This document shows positions 8,178 through 20,248 of a DNA stretch of 64,000 nt, piece after piece. The position numbers and the translations under genes were made by a program. The stretch covers positions 1,302,001-1,366,000 of the forward strand of contig NW_025408678.1 of NCBI RefSeq assembly GCF_020360975.1. Direction: 5' to 3'. Source of the stretch: Hirsutella rhossiliensis. Lineage: Eukaryota; Ascomycota; Sordariomycetes; Hypocreales; Ophiocordycipitaceae. The notes below the pieces were generated by a model that did not search any database, had not been told where the DNA came from, and worked only from the letters and a program-made list of their open reading frames with translations. Numbering within the stretch: position 1 is the stretch's first letter; every line of letters begins with the position of its first letter.

Positions 8178-11100
8178 TCAATGCTTGTATTTCTGTCTCT
8201 CAGTTAGCAGTGTCCCATACATCGCACACACGGGCCTTGGTTGGGGGAGCAGTCCTTACCTCGCCGATCCGGCGCCGGTTTTGCGGGTCCATTGTGTTGG
8301 TCGCCCCGAGCAGCGTCTGCCCAATCGCCTTGGTCACTCCCACGGCCGGCCGGAAGATGATGGTGGGCGCGCGCCTCAGCACCGCCCGCGCCGCACCACC
8401 AGCCGACTGGCTCTCCATGACCTCGCCCGGGACGGCGATGATGGCGTCGCGGGCCAGGTTCACGTCGCGGGTCAGCGACCGATACCCGCCCCGGATTCCC
8501 TGCAGCACTCCCGTGGGCTGGTCGGCGTACAGGGAGATCTGCTTCTTGTCTTCGTCGTCGAGCCCTCCCAGATCCGCGTCGTCGTAGTCCTCGTCGTCCT
8601 CGTCCGCTTCCCGGCCGCCCTCCGTCGCTTGGCGCAACGGGCGCTGGGGCTGCTGCTGGAGCCGCTGGCCTCTTTCCGCGAGCAGCATCTCCTCAGCCCC
8701 CTGGAGGGCGTACTGCGTGCCCACGGCAAGCTTGGCGCCCAGTTTGACGAGCTCGGTGCCGGTCGTGCGCGCAAAGGCGGCGGCGCCCTTGGAAATGCTG
8801 CGGACAACGCGGCCGTCCTTTCGGTATTCTTTGAGCGGAATCTCCACCAGGTCCCTAAAACCGCTGCCAATGTTGACCAGGGACCGCACGGGCGCCAGGC
8901 CGGCCACGACGCCTGGCAGTTGGTTTCTCCGAACATCCGGAGTCCAGATGTCGTTGAGAGTCTTGCCGAGGCGGTCGAAACCCGAGACGCCGTAGACGAT
9001 GACGTGGCGCAGTACCATGCGCGCCTCCTCCAACACAATGAAATTCATAAACTCGGTTGTGTGGCCCGACCGCAGGCCGGCGTAGTCGACGCGCTTGGGC
9101 TTGAAGTCGAGTTTGACAGGAATATCGAGGACCTCGGCGCGCTGGAGGAAAGGAATGTCGCTGGCGGACGTCGAAGCGGGCGCCAACGGTGGCTGGCCCG
9201 CGCCTTGTTCGTCCTTGAACTCGAAGAAGCGGGTTATAAAGTCGAGGGCGTCTTGGTCGACGTGCAGTCTGAGGGGCAGCACCTTGGCGCGCATGACAAT
9301 CTCCGAGGCCGCCAGATCGGGTATTGGCCTCACGTTGAGGAGCTCGAGGTGGACCATGCTGGTACCCATCTCGCGCTCTCCCTGGTCCTGATCGTACGTG
9401 GCAAACTTCTTCCACGTCGAGGTCGGCACGTGGTCGAAGATGTCGAGGGTCTGGACCCTAACGTCAATGCTGCTCAGTGTCTCCTGGCCGCCCCGGCTTG
9501 TGACCCCTGCGGCTGTCGCCTCGGGGGGTGGATACGCGACCACGTCCGCGCTGACTCCTTGCAGCTCAAAGGTGATTTTGTGGTGCTTGCTGCGGTGGAG
9601 GCGGAGGCGGCGGCCGCGACGATGGCGCCCCTGCATGGACTGCAGGTAGGCCGTCTTGGTTGCCGTGGTCGTGGTCGTGGCCACCGATTCCGTTTCTGTC
9701 GTGTCGTCCTCGTCGTTGAGTCCTTTGTTTATAGCCCGGGTAAGTTCCCGCGGATCACGGTTCAGTGGGACGCCAATGTAGATGGAGTTGAATAGGAAAT
9801 CGCCAATGGTCTCCTCATCTTCATCCTGCTCCTCGTAGGTCTCTAACCCGCTGCCGCCACCGATCTTCGACGACTGCTGCTTGTTTTTCTGCTGTTGACG
9901 TTCTGTCGCCTTGACCTCGACGTCCTCGACCGCCTTGGTAATGACATCGCGAGTGCGTGCCCAGTCGTAGCCGTCAAACAAATTCCAGATGACGTGGACA
10001 TCCTTGACTGACACCCGGAGCGGGCTGGACTTGAATAGGGCGTCGGGCGCCCTGTCGTACGTGTTTTTGACCGAGTTCCATAGCTTTGCTGTCTGGCTTT
10101 CACTGGCGCCTTCATCGCGGCCGTAAAAGTCTTCGTGGATGACTAGGTCGTCGCCACTATCGTTGACAGACGACTCATTCTGGGACGGATGATCAAATCC
10201 CGTGAGAAGAACGCCCTCGGCTGTGTCCTGCATCGTCGTCTCATCAATCGACATCCCATGCGCCGTCGCGTCAAAGAGTTCCTCGCCGCCGAGCTGCGAG
10301 TCATACACGTCTGACCCGCCGTGCGGTAATAGGCGGCTGCCGCTCCCGTAGTCTGCGTCCGACAGGCTGCCGGCCAACTCCTGAGCCCCGGCAAAGTCGT
10401 GATCGAAATCATAGTCTCCCTCGGGCTTGCCAAAAGCCTCGGCTGAGATGGAGGCCAACAGATCCTGCACGGGCACCACCTTTGTCCGGTACTTGTCATC
10501 CCTGCTCGGCGGCGTGGGCGGCTTCAGGGCGTTGAATAGTGCGATGAGTGTCTGAGTCGAGTCGGCGCACGTCTCCAGGACCAATAGGTCGTCTCGAAGC
10601 TCGACCTCGACCTGCTTGCCGTTGTCCAACGGCCCATCGTCGCCGCGGGTTGGCTTCACCGTGGCTGCAATTCTAGCAGATGATATGTAGCAAATGTCCA
10701 CGAAGCCCCTTGCGCACATGTCCGCAATTTGCGGGGACGCTGCAGACGCCGAATGCCGTCGTCGTTTTGCCCTGGAGGCCGCGCCTGTGCTTGTCGACAC
10801 CACCTCCGTCTCAGCGAAATTGTCCGTTAACAGCAAGGAGGCTTTGTTGATATGTACTGCCGCAGTCGTGATACCGTTCGATGACGGTAGGTCCGCCTGG
10901 ACACGTGCGTCTGTCAGCGCCAGGACTAGCTTAGATGACAGGTTGAGAGGGTTGAGCCCGAGGAGACAGTCGCGCAGCCCGACATCAAGAGCAGTGGGCT
11001 TCTCTTTTTCCTGCCTCAGCTGCTCGCTTGCCGTCTCGGTTATTTGCACGTTTGTTCTGAGGAGGGGGAGACGGGCGCGCTCTGCTAGGCTAGCGACAGA

Positions 11101-14100
11101 GGCTGCGAGACTGGCTTCAAACTCCTGCGGGGTGGCAGAGTCGTTGTCGAGTCCGAGGGCGTCCATTATCGTCGGTACCCGGTACTCGATTCTCAGTTCC
11201 CGAAGCTTCACTTTGATTATCGGTTCCATCTCGTCACCGATAATCCTGGCCATGATAACAGGACCTCTCTCTTCGGGCGATGACAATGGCTGGCCTTGAA
11301 GGACAGGATCGGAACAGATGAGGTCCTCGTCACCGTTGCGTCGGATCGACACTCCACGGACTGCGACGGCGACGAGCGACGGGACGGTGATGTGGGCAAC
11401 CTCAAATTCATTCAACTGGCTCTCCAAGAGGCCGATCTTGTCCCCAACATTGACGCTTACATCTAGTTTTTGAAGCCTGGTCAGGGTTAAAATGCCGGGT
11501 CGGTCATCCTCCGGGAGGTACTTGGCAGCCACAGTGGTCGACAGTTTCGCAATCTCCTCAACCAAGTTGGGCAAGGCCGGCAGCAGCTGTGCCGGGCTCC
11601 CAACACGGACGTTGACCGTTTCGACGGTGACTCTGAGCACCGAGCCTTTTCGCCTCTGTCGCAGGAGGGTCTCGACCATAATCTCGCCGCCGCCGTCGTC
11701 GTCAAACTTGACTTTCGAGGGGATGATAAGCTCGAGAAGCTTCTCCAGGTCTCTGTCTTCGGGGACTGGCGAAAGCTCGAGGCGCAGGCCGCCAACTTCT
11801 GTCGTTAGAGGGGGGGTTTGGTAGTGATGGTGGTGACGGTAGTCGTTGTTTTTATCACCTGTTGGCGTGTAAGGGGTTTTCAGATACGGCCCCATAAAGC
11901 GAATGCGGCCACATGCCACTCCGATGCCTTGGTCCCTCCCGACGACTTTGATTGCATTCGTCTCGGCAGCTACACTGCATTCTCTGCCGGCGAGCTCGAC
12001 CAGGGCGCCACCAACTCGCACGTTAATCTTGTTCTTCATAACCGCCGACCGACTGTCCTCTACACTGTGTTGGATACGGCGGTATGTGGAGGGAGCTTCA
12101 AAGTGAACGACAGGTCTTGATTTCCGCGACGTCGGGGGCGTTGGGGGCGGCGGCAGCGATGACGGTGGATCAGCAGACTTGAGGACTGGCGAGGAGGACC
12201 TGCTGATGCCAGAAGTTGCAGAGGAAACGCTCATGTTGAGGAAGCTGCTGAGTCCGCCAAACCAGCCGATTGTCTCGTCCAAGCGTTGCAGGTCGAGCTG
12301 CACGACGAGCGGAAGAGTTTCCACGTCGGTCTTACTCAGCCCGTCCGAGTGAATCATCTTGATGCCGACATCGTGCCCGTCACTGAGGAACACGTCTCTC
12401 ACCGACGTTGTCATCGGCCTGCTATCGAAAGAAATCATGTCACTGTCGGCGTAGCCAAAGCGGAATCGCTCAAGGTCAATCTTGGTAACCACGGCATCTT
12501 GACTTGCTGGGTCGCTTCCCTTGTCGCCAGAGGCAGACGGCGTCTCAACTCGTGTCGAAGACGTCGAAACCGCAAGGTTCTGTAAGGTGGCGTTCAGGAG
12601 AACATCATCGTGGTCGCGGATGAATGGCGATGGATTCAGATGTCGTCCAGGTATGTCAGCGACTCCGTTTAGTTGACTCAGAAAGTTGAAAGACATCTCT
12701 TGGGCCATGAATCTGAATTCGGGAACCCTCTTGACCTCGTTCTTTGCTTGTCGCCGCCGCGGCTTTCCCACACTAGCGGGCTCTTCGTACTTGACAGCTT
12801 TGAGTAACTTATCAAAGGCCATGGCGATTAAAATTCCTAGTGAAGTGTCAAAGTAAACATGCAGCGGCGAAAGCACCACTTCCACGGCGTCATCATAGAC
12901 CGCCGAAGGGCTTTTCGACGAGGCCGCCGTCCCAAGTGGTTCAGAGTAGGTAGACGCGGTCGATGACGGAGGCTGTTGGGCGGTGCCTGGCTGCGGTGGC
13001 ACTCCAGTTTGAACTTGGATGTGCCGATGATGCGATGGGACGTAGATGGATACGTTTTCAAGGTGCATTATCTCTTTGACAACTCGCGACGGTCCTCGCG
13101 GCGTCGGTGTGTCGTCCTGCTCAACCAGTCGCCCCTCGGCCTCCGTCTCTGGCGGTCGCGCACCAGGCTCCGAGTGGCCCGAATCGGACGCCAAACCACT
13201 CAAGGGTATGACAGAGCTTGCGTTCTGTGACGCCGGAAGGGCCGTCTCTGCTTCCTCTGCTCTCTCGTGTGTGCGACGCTGGGATTCGCGGGGGCTTTCT
13301 GACTCTTCGCCCCAAGCTCCCGGCATTATTGATCGGGGGCTGCGCGACGCAGCCGCTGGGGTTGCGAGGTCTACGACTGCTTTCCCCCGGTCGTTCTCCT
13401 GCGACAGCGCAAGGCGCGAGACACTGGCCGATGCCCCAGGTTCTGCAGTGGAAAAAGCACTTAGGTACATGCTCTCGGCTTCCTCATGGGTATATAAGTG
13501 TGACTCGGTGAGATCTTCCATTGAGCGACTGTGCCCTGGCAAGGGAACGCTAAGTTCACTGTCATCGTCACTGCCGTCTGGACCTCCTGCTTCAACTAGT
13601 CGTAAAGGCAGTCGTCCGTGATCGAATTCCAAAGCCGATGCGTCGTTTAATTGTTCCGGTTCCTGCTGCTGCTCATGTGCCAACGTCGAAATTGACGACT
13701 CCCTAGACGACGTGCTGGGTTCCTGGAGCAACGTCGAGGCTCGCGGCGTCGGGGGACTCTCGTCATCAAACTCGTACGGGATTCCCAGGGCCTCTTCGCT
13801 ATCGCCGAGGGGATGTTCCTCCAAGTCCGGAGATTTGTGGCGGACCGAAAGACGTTCACGAAAACTTTCTTGCAGAGAGGCCATGGGCTGCTCGCGGAAG
13901 CTTCCCTGCGACAGCAGCGACGTGGACTGCCGAGACGGGGGGGTTCGCGTCATGACGGGAGAGGAAGAGGCGGTGGAGGGTGATGGCATAGACGGCGAGC
14001 GGCTCAGCGCGGAGAAGACGTTGGCCTCGGAGATTAGACATGCGCGAACGTTGGCTAGCGAAATGTGTCGCTTCCCTTCTTTCGGTACGATGGCCGGCAC

Positions 14101-14990
14101 CGACGAGTCTTTTCCCTCTGTGTCGCCCTCGTGCGTGGTTTTATCGGTGGTTTTGGCCATGCCGACGGCCGTGGTGACACCCTCGACTTCGATACTTTCG
14201 AGGGCAATCTGGAACGACACCGGTTCGAGCGCCGAGGGCGAGCTTGTATCGGCGGCTGGAACTTCCATGTCGAGCTGAAACCTGACGCACCTGATCTTAA
14301 TCTGCGTACGGTCCACGATGCCCTGTAAGAAGTCGGCCAAGAAATCGGGCAGTGACAGCGCTTGACCGGTGCCGAAAGCGTTGGGCTCATCTTCGCTGCC
14401 GCAGTCGTCGTCGCTAACGGAGACGGAGGCGCCGAGATCCTGCGTCTCGGCCACGAGGGCCTCCTCCAACCGTTTCCGCTCCGACGAAGGCTGCATCTCA
14501 AGAAATGACTGGGCCAGATCTACAGTGTTGGGCACCACGTCGGCGGGAGGGGCGGCCGACAGGGGCGTCTCGTTGCCCGGATTATCGCGCTCGGCTCCGT
14601 CGACTTTGAGTCTGACCTCAACTCCCTCGACCTCGACTGTTATCGGGCTGGTGTAGAAGTCCATCGGCACTGTGACTCTGAGAAGCAGGACCTTGGCCCG
14701 CGAAAGTTGGATGGCGGCGGGGAGTTGAAGCAGTTTCTCGAGTTTCTAGCAAGAGTTGCGTCAGATAGGTCTTCAGGGGGGTGGTAGCTTATGCAGGCAA
14801 GAAAGCGTCGAGGTACCTTTAACTTGATTCCAACATCCCTAAACTCGAAGACGGTGTTGCGGCCGAGGGCGAAATCGAGGTTGTCCATATCGAGGGCGTC
14901 GGCATCGAGCAGCTCCAGGCGCGAGAGAGCATATCGCAGCAGCCTCTTGGGCATGCTGGAGCTCCGGAACGACTGAAAAAAAGACGCCAT
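8178..14990 (-). CDS. ATG2: autophagy-related lipid-transfer protein ATG2
   Basis: Three exons: 14990-14817, 14745-8260 and 8192-8178, giving 2224 residues. Intron 1 (71 nt) ends in GCTAG. The last intron (67 nt, donor GAG|GTAAGG, branch CTAAC, acceptor ACAG) leads into a 15-nt exon coding for KYKH and stop, which gives the usual fungal ending RRIGEKYKH. The N-terminus ([20 protein letters not shown]) starts the chorein-type lipid-transfer domain. The long acidic, Ser-rich middle (about residues 250-700) is disordered. The conserved C-terminal segment near residue 1980 reads [20 protein letters not shown] and continues to the amphipathic region ending [12 protein letters not shown]. In yeast ATG2 acts with ATG18 and ATG9 to move phospholipids from the ER to the phagophore. 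The protein is longer than yeast Atg2, which is normal for filamentous fungi. Confidence 0.95.
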
Positions 14991-16189
14991 GATGTTGAAA
15001 TGGCAGTGAAAAGTATGTCTTGTCGGGCTGCAGAGACGGACGGGAGCCTACAAGCCGACGGGGGCCTCGATGAGCTGCACTGCGGGCGCGCTGACTCTAG
15101 ACCCGCGGCCAGACGAGGGGCCCAAGGTCATGGTGGTTAGGCGATATTGCGAGCCATGGGCGGCGTTTGCAAGGCGGCTACGGAGGAGGCAGATAGAGGG
15201 TAGGAAAGGAAAAAAGGAGAAGAAAGGTGACGGTCCGCTGCCAACTCTATTCCTTTGTTGGGGAGTATCGTCTCGGAGGAAGGGGTCGGTTGTTGTCGGT
15301 GGGTGCGAGCGAGATGCGCGAGCGAGATGCGCGAGCGAAGGCTGCGGCGGGCGCTGTTGCTGCGGCAATCAGTTGTCGTCGGTGTGTGTTGGTCGGAGCA
15401 TGTGCGAGGTCCAAAGGTTGGACAGGTGAGAAGGATGAATGATGAAGACAGAGAGCGGTTCAAGATCGTGGGGCACAGGTTCACGGAATCACGAGGCGGC
15501 AGTGGGGCGGCCAGGCGTGCACAGGGTCGCTAGGGGAAGGGCCCCGCCGAGTGTCACCAGTAGTAGGGCCCGCGGGTAGCCCGTGATCGGGTGTCTTGGC
15601 CCCCGCCTCCCCTTTGGCTTTGGCTTGGGTGCGCGTCTGTACTGTAATTACCTCGTCATTTGTGCCACCAACAAAAAGGGCCAGCTGATTTTGAGATGCG
15701 ACGACGACGGCATCGCCCCAAGACGACGCTTCATCCAGCCCTTCGTCCACCCACTCACCCGTCGTCATCCACCCATTCATCATCCTCGCCGGTGCACTAC
15801 CGACGACGTCCAAGTCCGTGATCCCCTCGTTGCCCATCGTTTCTCCCGCTACTTCTTCTTCATTCACGGTTGGGCCGGTGCCTGCCACAGCTTTGAGTTT
15901 GGCCCCGTAAGATGCCGTCCACACCAACCTCTGCCTACCTTAACTATGCCTATCGAGGCTCGTCAGCATGCAGCAGATCGTGGGTTAAGCGCGACACGCC
16001 CTCGTCAACGCTGCCAATCGGATCCCGCCTGCGCATCCATCCATGATGCCTGACATCTGCGCCGCTCTGCTACCTATCGCCGCGCCTCCCTCTTTCCTCG
16101 CCTTCAACATCCGCGCTCGCTATTCACCCACGCTTCTCGCCTTCCACGCTTCACTCGCTGCTTCGTCGTTGCCTCGGTTCCTGGCCACC
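14991..16189. other. divergent intergenic region (ATG2 / polyamine oxidase)
   Basis: A head-to-head spacer of 1.2 kb. It carries a short tandem array of a 13-bp unit (gcgagcgagatgc, about 2.6 copies) at 15305-15339, probably in the ATG2 5' leader or promoter. A minus-strand ORF at 15481-15927 has no family signature and I do not call it a gene. Confidence 0.4.
15305..15339. repeat. 13-bp tandem repeat upstream of ATG2
   Basis: Two perfect copies and one partial copy of gcgagcgagatgc, lying about 320 bp upstream of the ATG2 start codon. Too short to infer a role. Confidence 0.6.
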
Positions 16190-18192
16190 ATGGATGCTTA
16201 CTCGATATGCTACACTAGCCCCTCGCACCGCGGCTCCTCGAGAATCTACCAAGACCTCAGATCCGCCCGTCCCTATACCGTTCCGTCTCGGCACCGCGAC
16301 CAGCTTTTGCGCAACATGACGGCCATGGATGCATCCTCTCAGGTATGCAAGGTACCTCAACTTGGCCGCCTCGTAATTACCCCAGCCCCAGGCCCGGCCC
16401 TGACCCCTGTCCGCCGGGTGAGCGGGTGCCTCGTCAACGTCTCCCGCTTACGCATTCATTCTCCTTGTAGTGCAGTAGCCGCGAGCCCGTCGCGAGGCCG
16501 CACGTGGCCGTCGTCGGCGCCGGCCTGTCTGGCCTTCGCTGCGCCGACATGCTGCTGCAGCATGGCTTCAAAGTCACTGTGATTGAGGCGAGGAGTCGCG
16601 TCGGAGGCCGCCTCCACCAGGAGGTGCTGCCCAACGGACACCTGGTCGATGTCGGGCCCAACTGGATCCATGGAACCTCGGACAACCCCATGCACGAACT
16701 GGCCAAGCAGACCAAGACGGTCGCGGGTCGCTGGGACACAACCTCCTATGTCTTTGGCGAGTCCGGAGCCTTATTCCCGGTGCCCCAGGGCGAGCGGTAT
16801 TCTGACGCCATTTGGGACATTATCCAGGACGCCTTCAAGCATTCCAACAGGTCTACCACGGATATCGACAGCGCTAAAAGTCTGGCCGACTTCTTCCTGG
16901 ACAAGGTGGCCGAGAAGATCCCCGAGACCGAGCCCGACTTTGAGCACAAGAGACGGGTTGTTCTGCAAATGTCGGAGATGTGGGGTGCATTCATCGGCAG
17001 CCCCGTCTCGCGCCAGAGCCTCAAGTTCTTTTGGCTCGAAGAGTGCATCGAAGGAGGCAAGGATCCCTTTCGATGAATTCTCTCCCTTGCAGGCCCTTGC
17101 ATGCTTCCTTGCTGTATTTCACTCAAACCACACATGCACGAACTGAGAGTTGGCATGGGGCTAATCCTTTTCTTTCTCCGGGCGTGTAGAGAATCTGTTT
17201 TGCGCCGGCACGTACAAGAAGATCTTGGACATGGTTACGAAGCCGGTGCTCACCGGAGCAGACATTTTGCTCAATACCCAGGCCCAGCGGATATTCGGTC
17301 GCCGAGAATCCAAAGACGACAAGGTCCGAGTCCAGCTTGCGGCTGACAGTGTCGACAGCCCGCCGCTGTCGTTTGACGAGGTTGTCGTGACATGTCCTCT
17401 CGGTTGGCTAAAGCGGAATCTTGACGCATTTGAGCCGCCACTACCCATACGTCTGGAGCGGGCCATCGGGTCCATTGGCTACGGTTGCCTCGAAAAGGTA
17501 GATGCGATATCCTGAGTGGATGGAAGTTTAGCCAGGCTCTCTTGCTAACTTCCATCCCTTCCCTTCTCTTCGCCTCTACCCCTTTTCAGGTGTACATCAG
17601 CTTCCCCAAGGCCTTCTGGCTGTGTCAAGAAGGAGATGACCGCAAGGTCCAGGGATTCGTTCAATGGCTCTCGCCAGACTACGCCCCCAGCTCAAACCCG
17701 GACTGGTGGAATCAGGAGGCCGTCGAGCTGGCCAGTCTGGCGCCCGAGACCGCCCACCCAACGCTCCTCTTCTACATGTTCGGCGAACAATCCAAGCACT
17801 TGACGACCTCGGTGGCGCAGCTCAAAGATCAGGCCGACAAGGACCGTTTTCTATTTGACTTTTTCAAGCCCTACTACTCGCGACTCCCGCATTACTCAGA
17901 GGAGTCGGACGAGTGCCGTCCCACGGGCTGCCTGGCCACGGACTGGATGCACGACGAGCTGGCCGGCTTTGGGTCCTACAGCAACTTCCAAGTGGGCCTC
18001 GAGGAAGGCGACGCGGACATTGAGACGATGAGGAAGGGTCTCCCGGACCGCGGCCTATGGTTTGCGGGGGAGCATACGGCGCCCTTTGTGGCTCTCGGGA
18101 CGGCGACGGGCGCATACTGGAGCGGCGAGTCGGTCGGTAGGCGAATCGCGGAGGCATACGGGCGGATGCCGGGCCTGAAGAAAGCCGAGTAA
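16190..18192 (+). CDS. flavin-containing amine oxidase (polyamine oxidase type)
   Basis: Four exons: 16190-16342, 16471-17056, 17190-17497 and 17590-18192, giving 549 residues. The start ATG sits in a strong CCACCATGG context. Intron 2 uses a GC donor (GAG|GCAAGG) and a TGTAG acceptor. Splicing there gives IEGENLFCAGTYKKILDMV, whereas reading through ends at a stop ten residues later. The FAD dinucleotide fold is VVGAGLSG (residues 65-72), followed by IEARSRVGGR and GPNWIHGT. The C-terminal FAD contact is GLWFAGEHTAPFVALGTATGAY. This matches the MAO/polyamine oxidase superfamily (yeast Fms1 type), which oxidises spermine and spermidine derivatives to aldehydes and H2O2. There is no signal peptide and no SWIRM or chromatin domain, so it is not an LSD1-type demethylase. 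It is divergently placed from ATG2. Confidence 0.9.
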
Positions 18193-18485
18193 GTATAAAT
18201 CCTTCTAATACCTATTACTCTATAGATGCTACGCACAGTACAGCTTAGACGGGACCCGGCGGTGGGTCCACACGACGCAACGCTCGATAGGCGTCGTCGA
18301 AACAACCTGAAATTGGACATTTTTCACCTTGACCGGCTTCCACCTCTTGCCAGTGGCGATTGTGCATTCATGATAACGTAGCAGCGTTGGTCGGACGAGA
18401 GGCTGCCGTGGCGAGATGGCTCGACACAACCTGTCGACGATGGCGAGTCTTTTGCTTGAATACCTGCCTAACCCTGCCGGGACAC

Positions 18486-20248
18486 TCAGGTTGAAAACTT
18501 GAACCCGCCCTGCCGAGTGGAGAAGAAGCCGTCCGGATCATAGTCTTGGTGAATAGCCTTGAGTCTTTGATAGGTCCCATCGCCGTAACTCTGCAACACG
18601 TTTTGATCGGCCATGGCGTCGTTCATGAAGATTGGATTGTAACTAGGGATCGGTCCGGTCAGGTCCTCATCCCAAGGGCGACTGGCCAGCAACCTCACGA
18701 AAGAAAGGGGGGGCAGCGAAGAAAGAAGACTTGCCTCGCAAAGCCAAGATCGCCCCCGACGTAGTTTGTTGGGGGGATGTCGGCGTACTCTTGCTTGTGC
18801 CGGCGGAGCATCGTCTCGGCCGTCTTTTTGAGAAAGGCGGGACACTTCTTGTCGCACAGGGGACTCGTCCACGCGAGATCGTACTCGATCCATAACCGGT
18901 CTCCGTGCCCCGGGACGAGGCCGAGGGCGTTGCCGCCACCGACCCTCCTGGAGGCCTCTGCGATGCCGCGGGGCATTGGCTGGACGGCAAAGGTCAGCAG
19001 CCTGATGTCGATGAGGTCGGCGAGCGCCCCGGCGGTCGTCAACTTGAGGACCTCTTGGAAGTGGTCGTTGAGGAAGGACAACATGGCGGGCATGGGCATG
19101 TTGGGAAACGTGTTTTCTCGGATCTGGAACCGGAGCCCTTTCATGTCACCGCCCAGAGCTTCTCTGGTAAGGCTCAGGTAGCTCTTGGACTCGGTGTCCG
19201 AGGCGAGGTGAGGAATGGCGTTGAACTCGTCGAAGACGCCGGCGGGTGGTCTTGGCCCGTCGTAAAAGAAAAAGACGAGTGCGACTGGCAGGTTGACCCC
19301 GACGGCGCCAATGAAGATGAAGTTGGGGATGATGGCGGCCTTGGGATCCTCGGTGTTGGCGGTGAAGCTGGACACGGCCGAGAGGATCTTGGAGGCCTTG
19401 TCGGCCGTGTAGATGCGTATGCCACCCCAGACGATGCCGTTGTCGCCAATGTCATACGTCTTGAGCGTCATGCTGGTGACGATGGCATATTGGTTGCCGC
19501 CGCCGCGGAGGGCGAAGAACAGGTCTAGATGAGACGTGGGGCTGGCTTGGACGATGGTGCCGTTGGCTAAGACGCATTCGAAGCTGACGACATTGTCACA
19601 GGCGAAACCCTGAGCCCCAAGTTGCACTCGTCAGCCTTTCTTTCTCTTGCCGGGCGAGGGTAGGCGTGATGAACTCACGTATTGGGCAGAGAGGTACGAG
19701 AGGCCGCCCCCAAGCATGAAGCCGGTCACGCCGACATCGCTCAAGCGACCCCCGACAGCCGTCTTGCCCAGGGGTTGGAGAGCGGAGTAGACGTTGTCCC
19801 ACTTGGCACCGGCTCCCACATGGACAGTCTCGCCGTCCGGAGCGGGGACGGCGAACTGGGACTTGGGCCGAAAGGCAATCAAGAGGCCGCCGCTGACGCT
19901 CGAGAAGCCCAGGTTGGGGTTGTGGCCGCCGCCCTTGAGGGCAAAAGGGACCGACGGGTGGGCGTTGAGCGTCTGGACGGCAAAGGAAACCTGCTCGGCG
20001 TCGGAGGGGAACAGGGCGCAGGCAGGGCGGTTGGCCGCGCTGGCAACGTTCCAGTAGTCGAGGAGAGCGGCGTTGTAGACGGCTGCCCTCTGGGCCGTCC
20101 GGAAGCCCCGGGTGCCGGCGGGATCCCATACCAGGTTCTCGGGGTATTTGGAGTAGAGCGTGGAGCAGACGGCGGCGACGTCTCGGGGCGGTGGTGTTGC
20201 TGCCGCCCCGGCCAAGCCCCATAGCAACAGTGCTAGGAGGAAGCGCAT
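18486..20248 (-). CDS. secreted FAD-linked oxidoreductase, berberine-bridge-enzyme-like
   Basis: Exons 20248-19679, 19609-18735 and 18681-18486 give 546 residues. Intron 2 (53 nt) has a GC donor (GAG|GCAAGT) and joins as GDLGFASRPWDEDL. Residues 1-18 form a signal peptide. The FAD_binding_4 domain contains PFALKGGGHNPN, where His109 is the usual site of 8-alpha-histidyl-FAD linkage, then GGRLSDVGVTGFMLGGGLSY and QYGFACDNVVSFE. The position that carries the second, cysteinyl flavin bond in plant BBE is Leu here (GRLSDVG), so single covalent attachment is expected. The C-terminal BBE segment (YNPIFMNDAMADQ to YDPDGFFS) closes the protein. Substrates of fungal homologues range from sugars to secondary metabolites, and none can be assigned. 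A TATAAA lies about 105 bp upstream. Confidence 0.9.

Noticed and set aside
8092..9795. 567-codon plus-strand ORF opposite the ATG2 C-terminus
   Set aside because: GC-rich coding DNA leaves the complementary frame open. The minus strand encodes the conserved ATG2 end.
16190..18192. Lysine-specific histone demethylase (LSD1 type)
   Set aside because: No SWIRM or tower domain and no DNA-binding HMG tail. The length and layout fit a simple polyamine oxidase.
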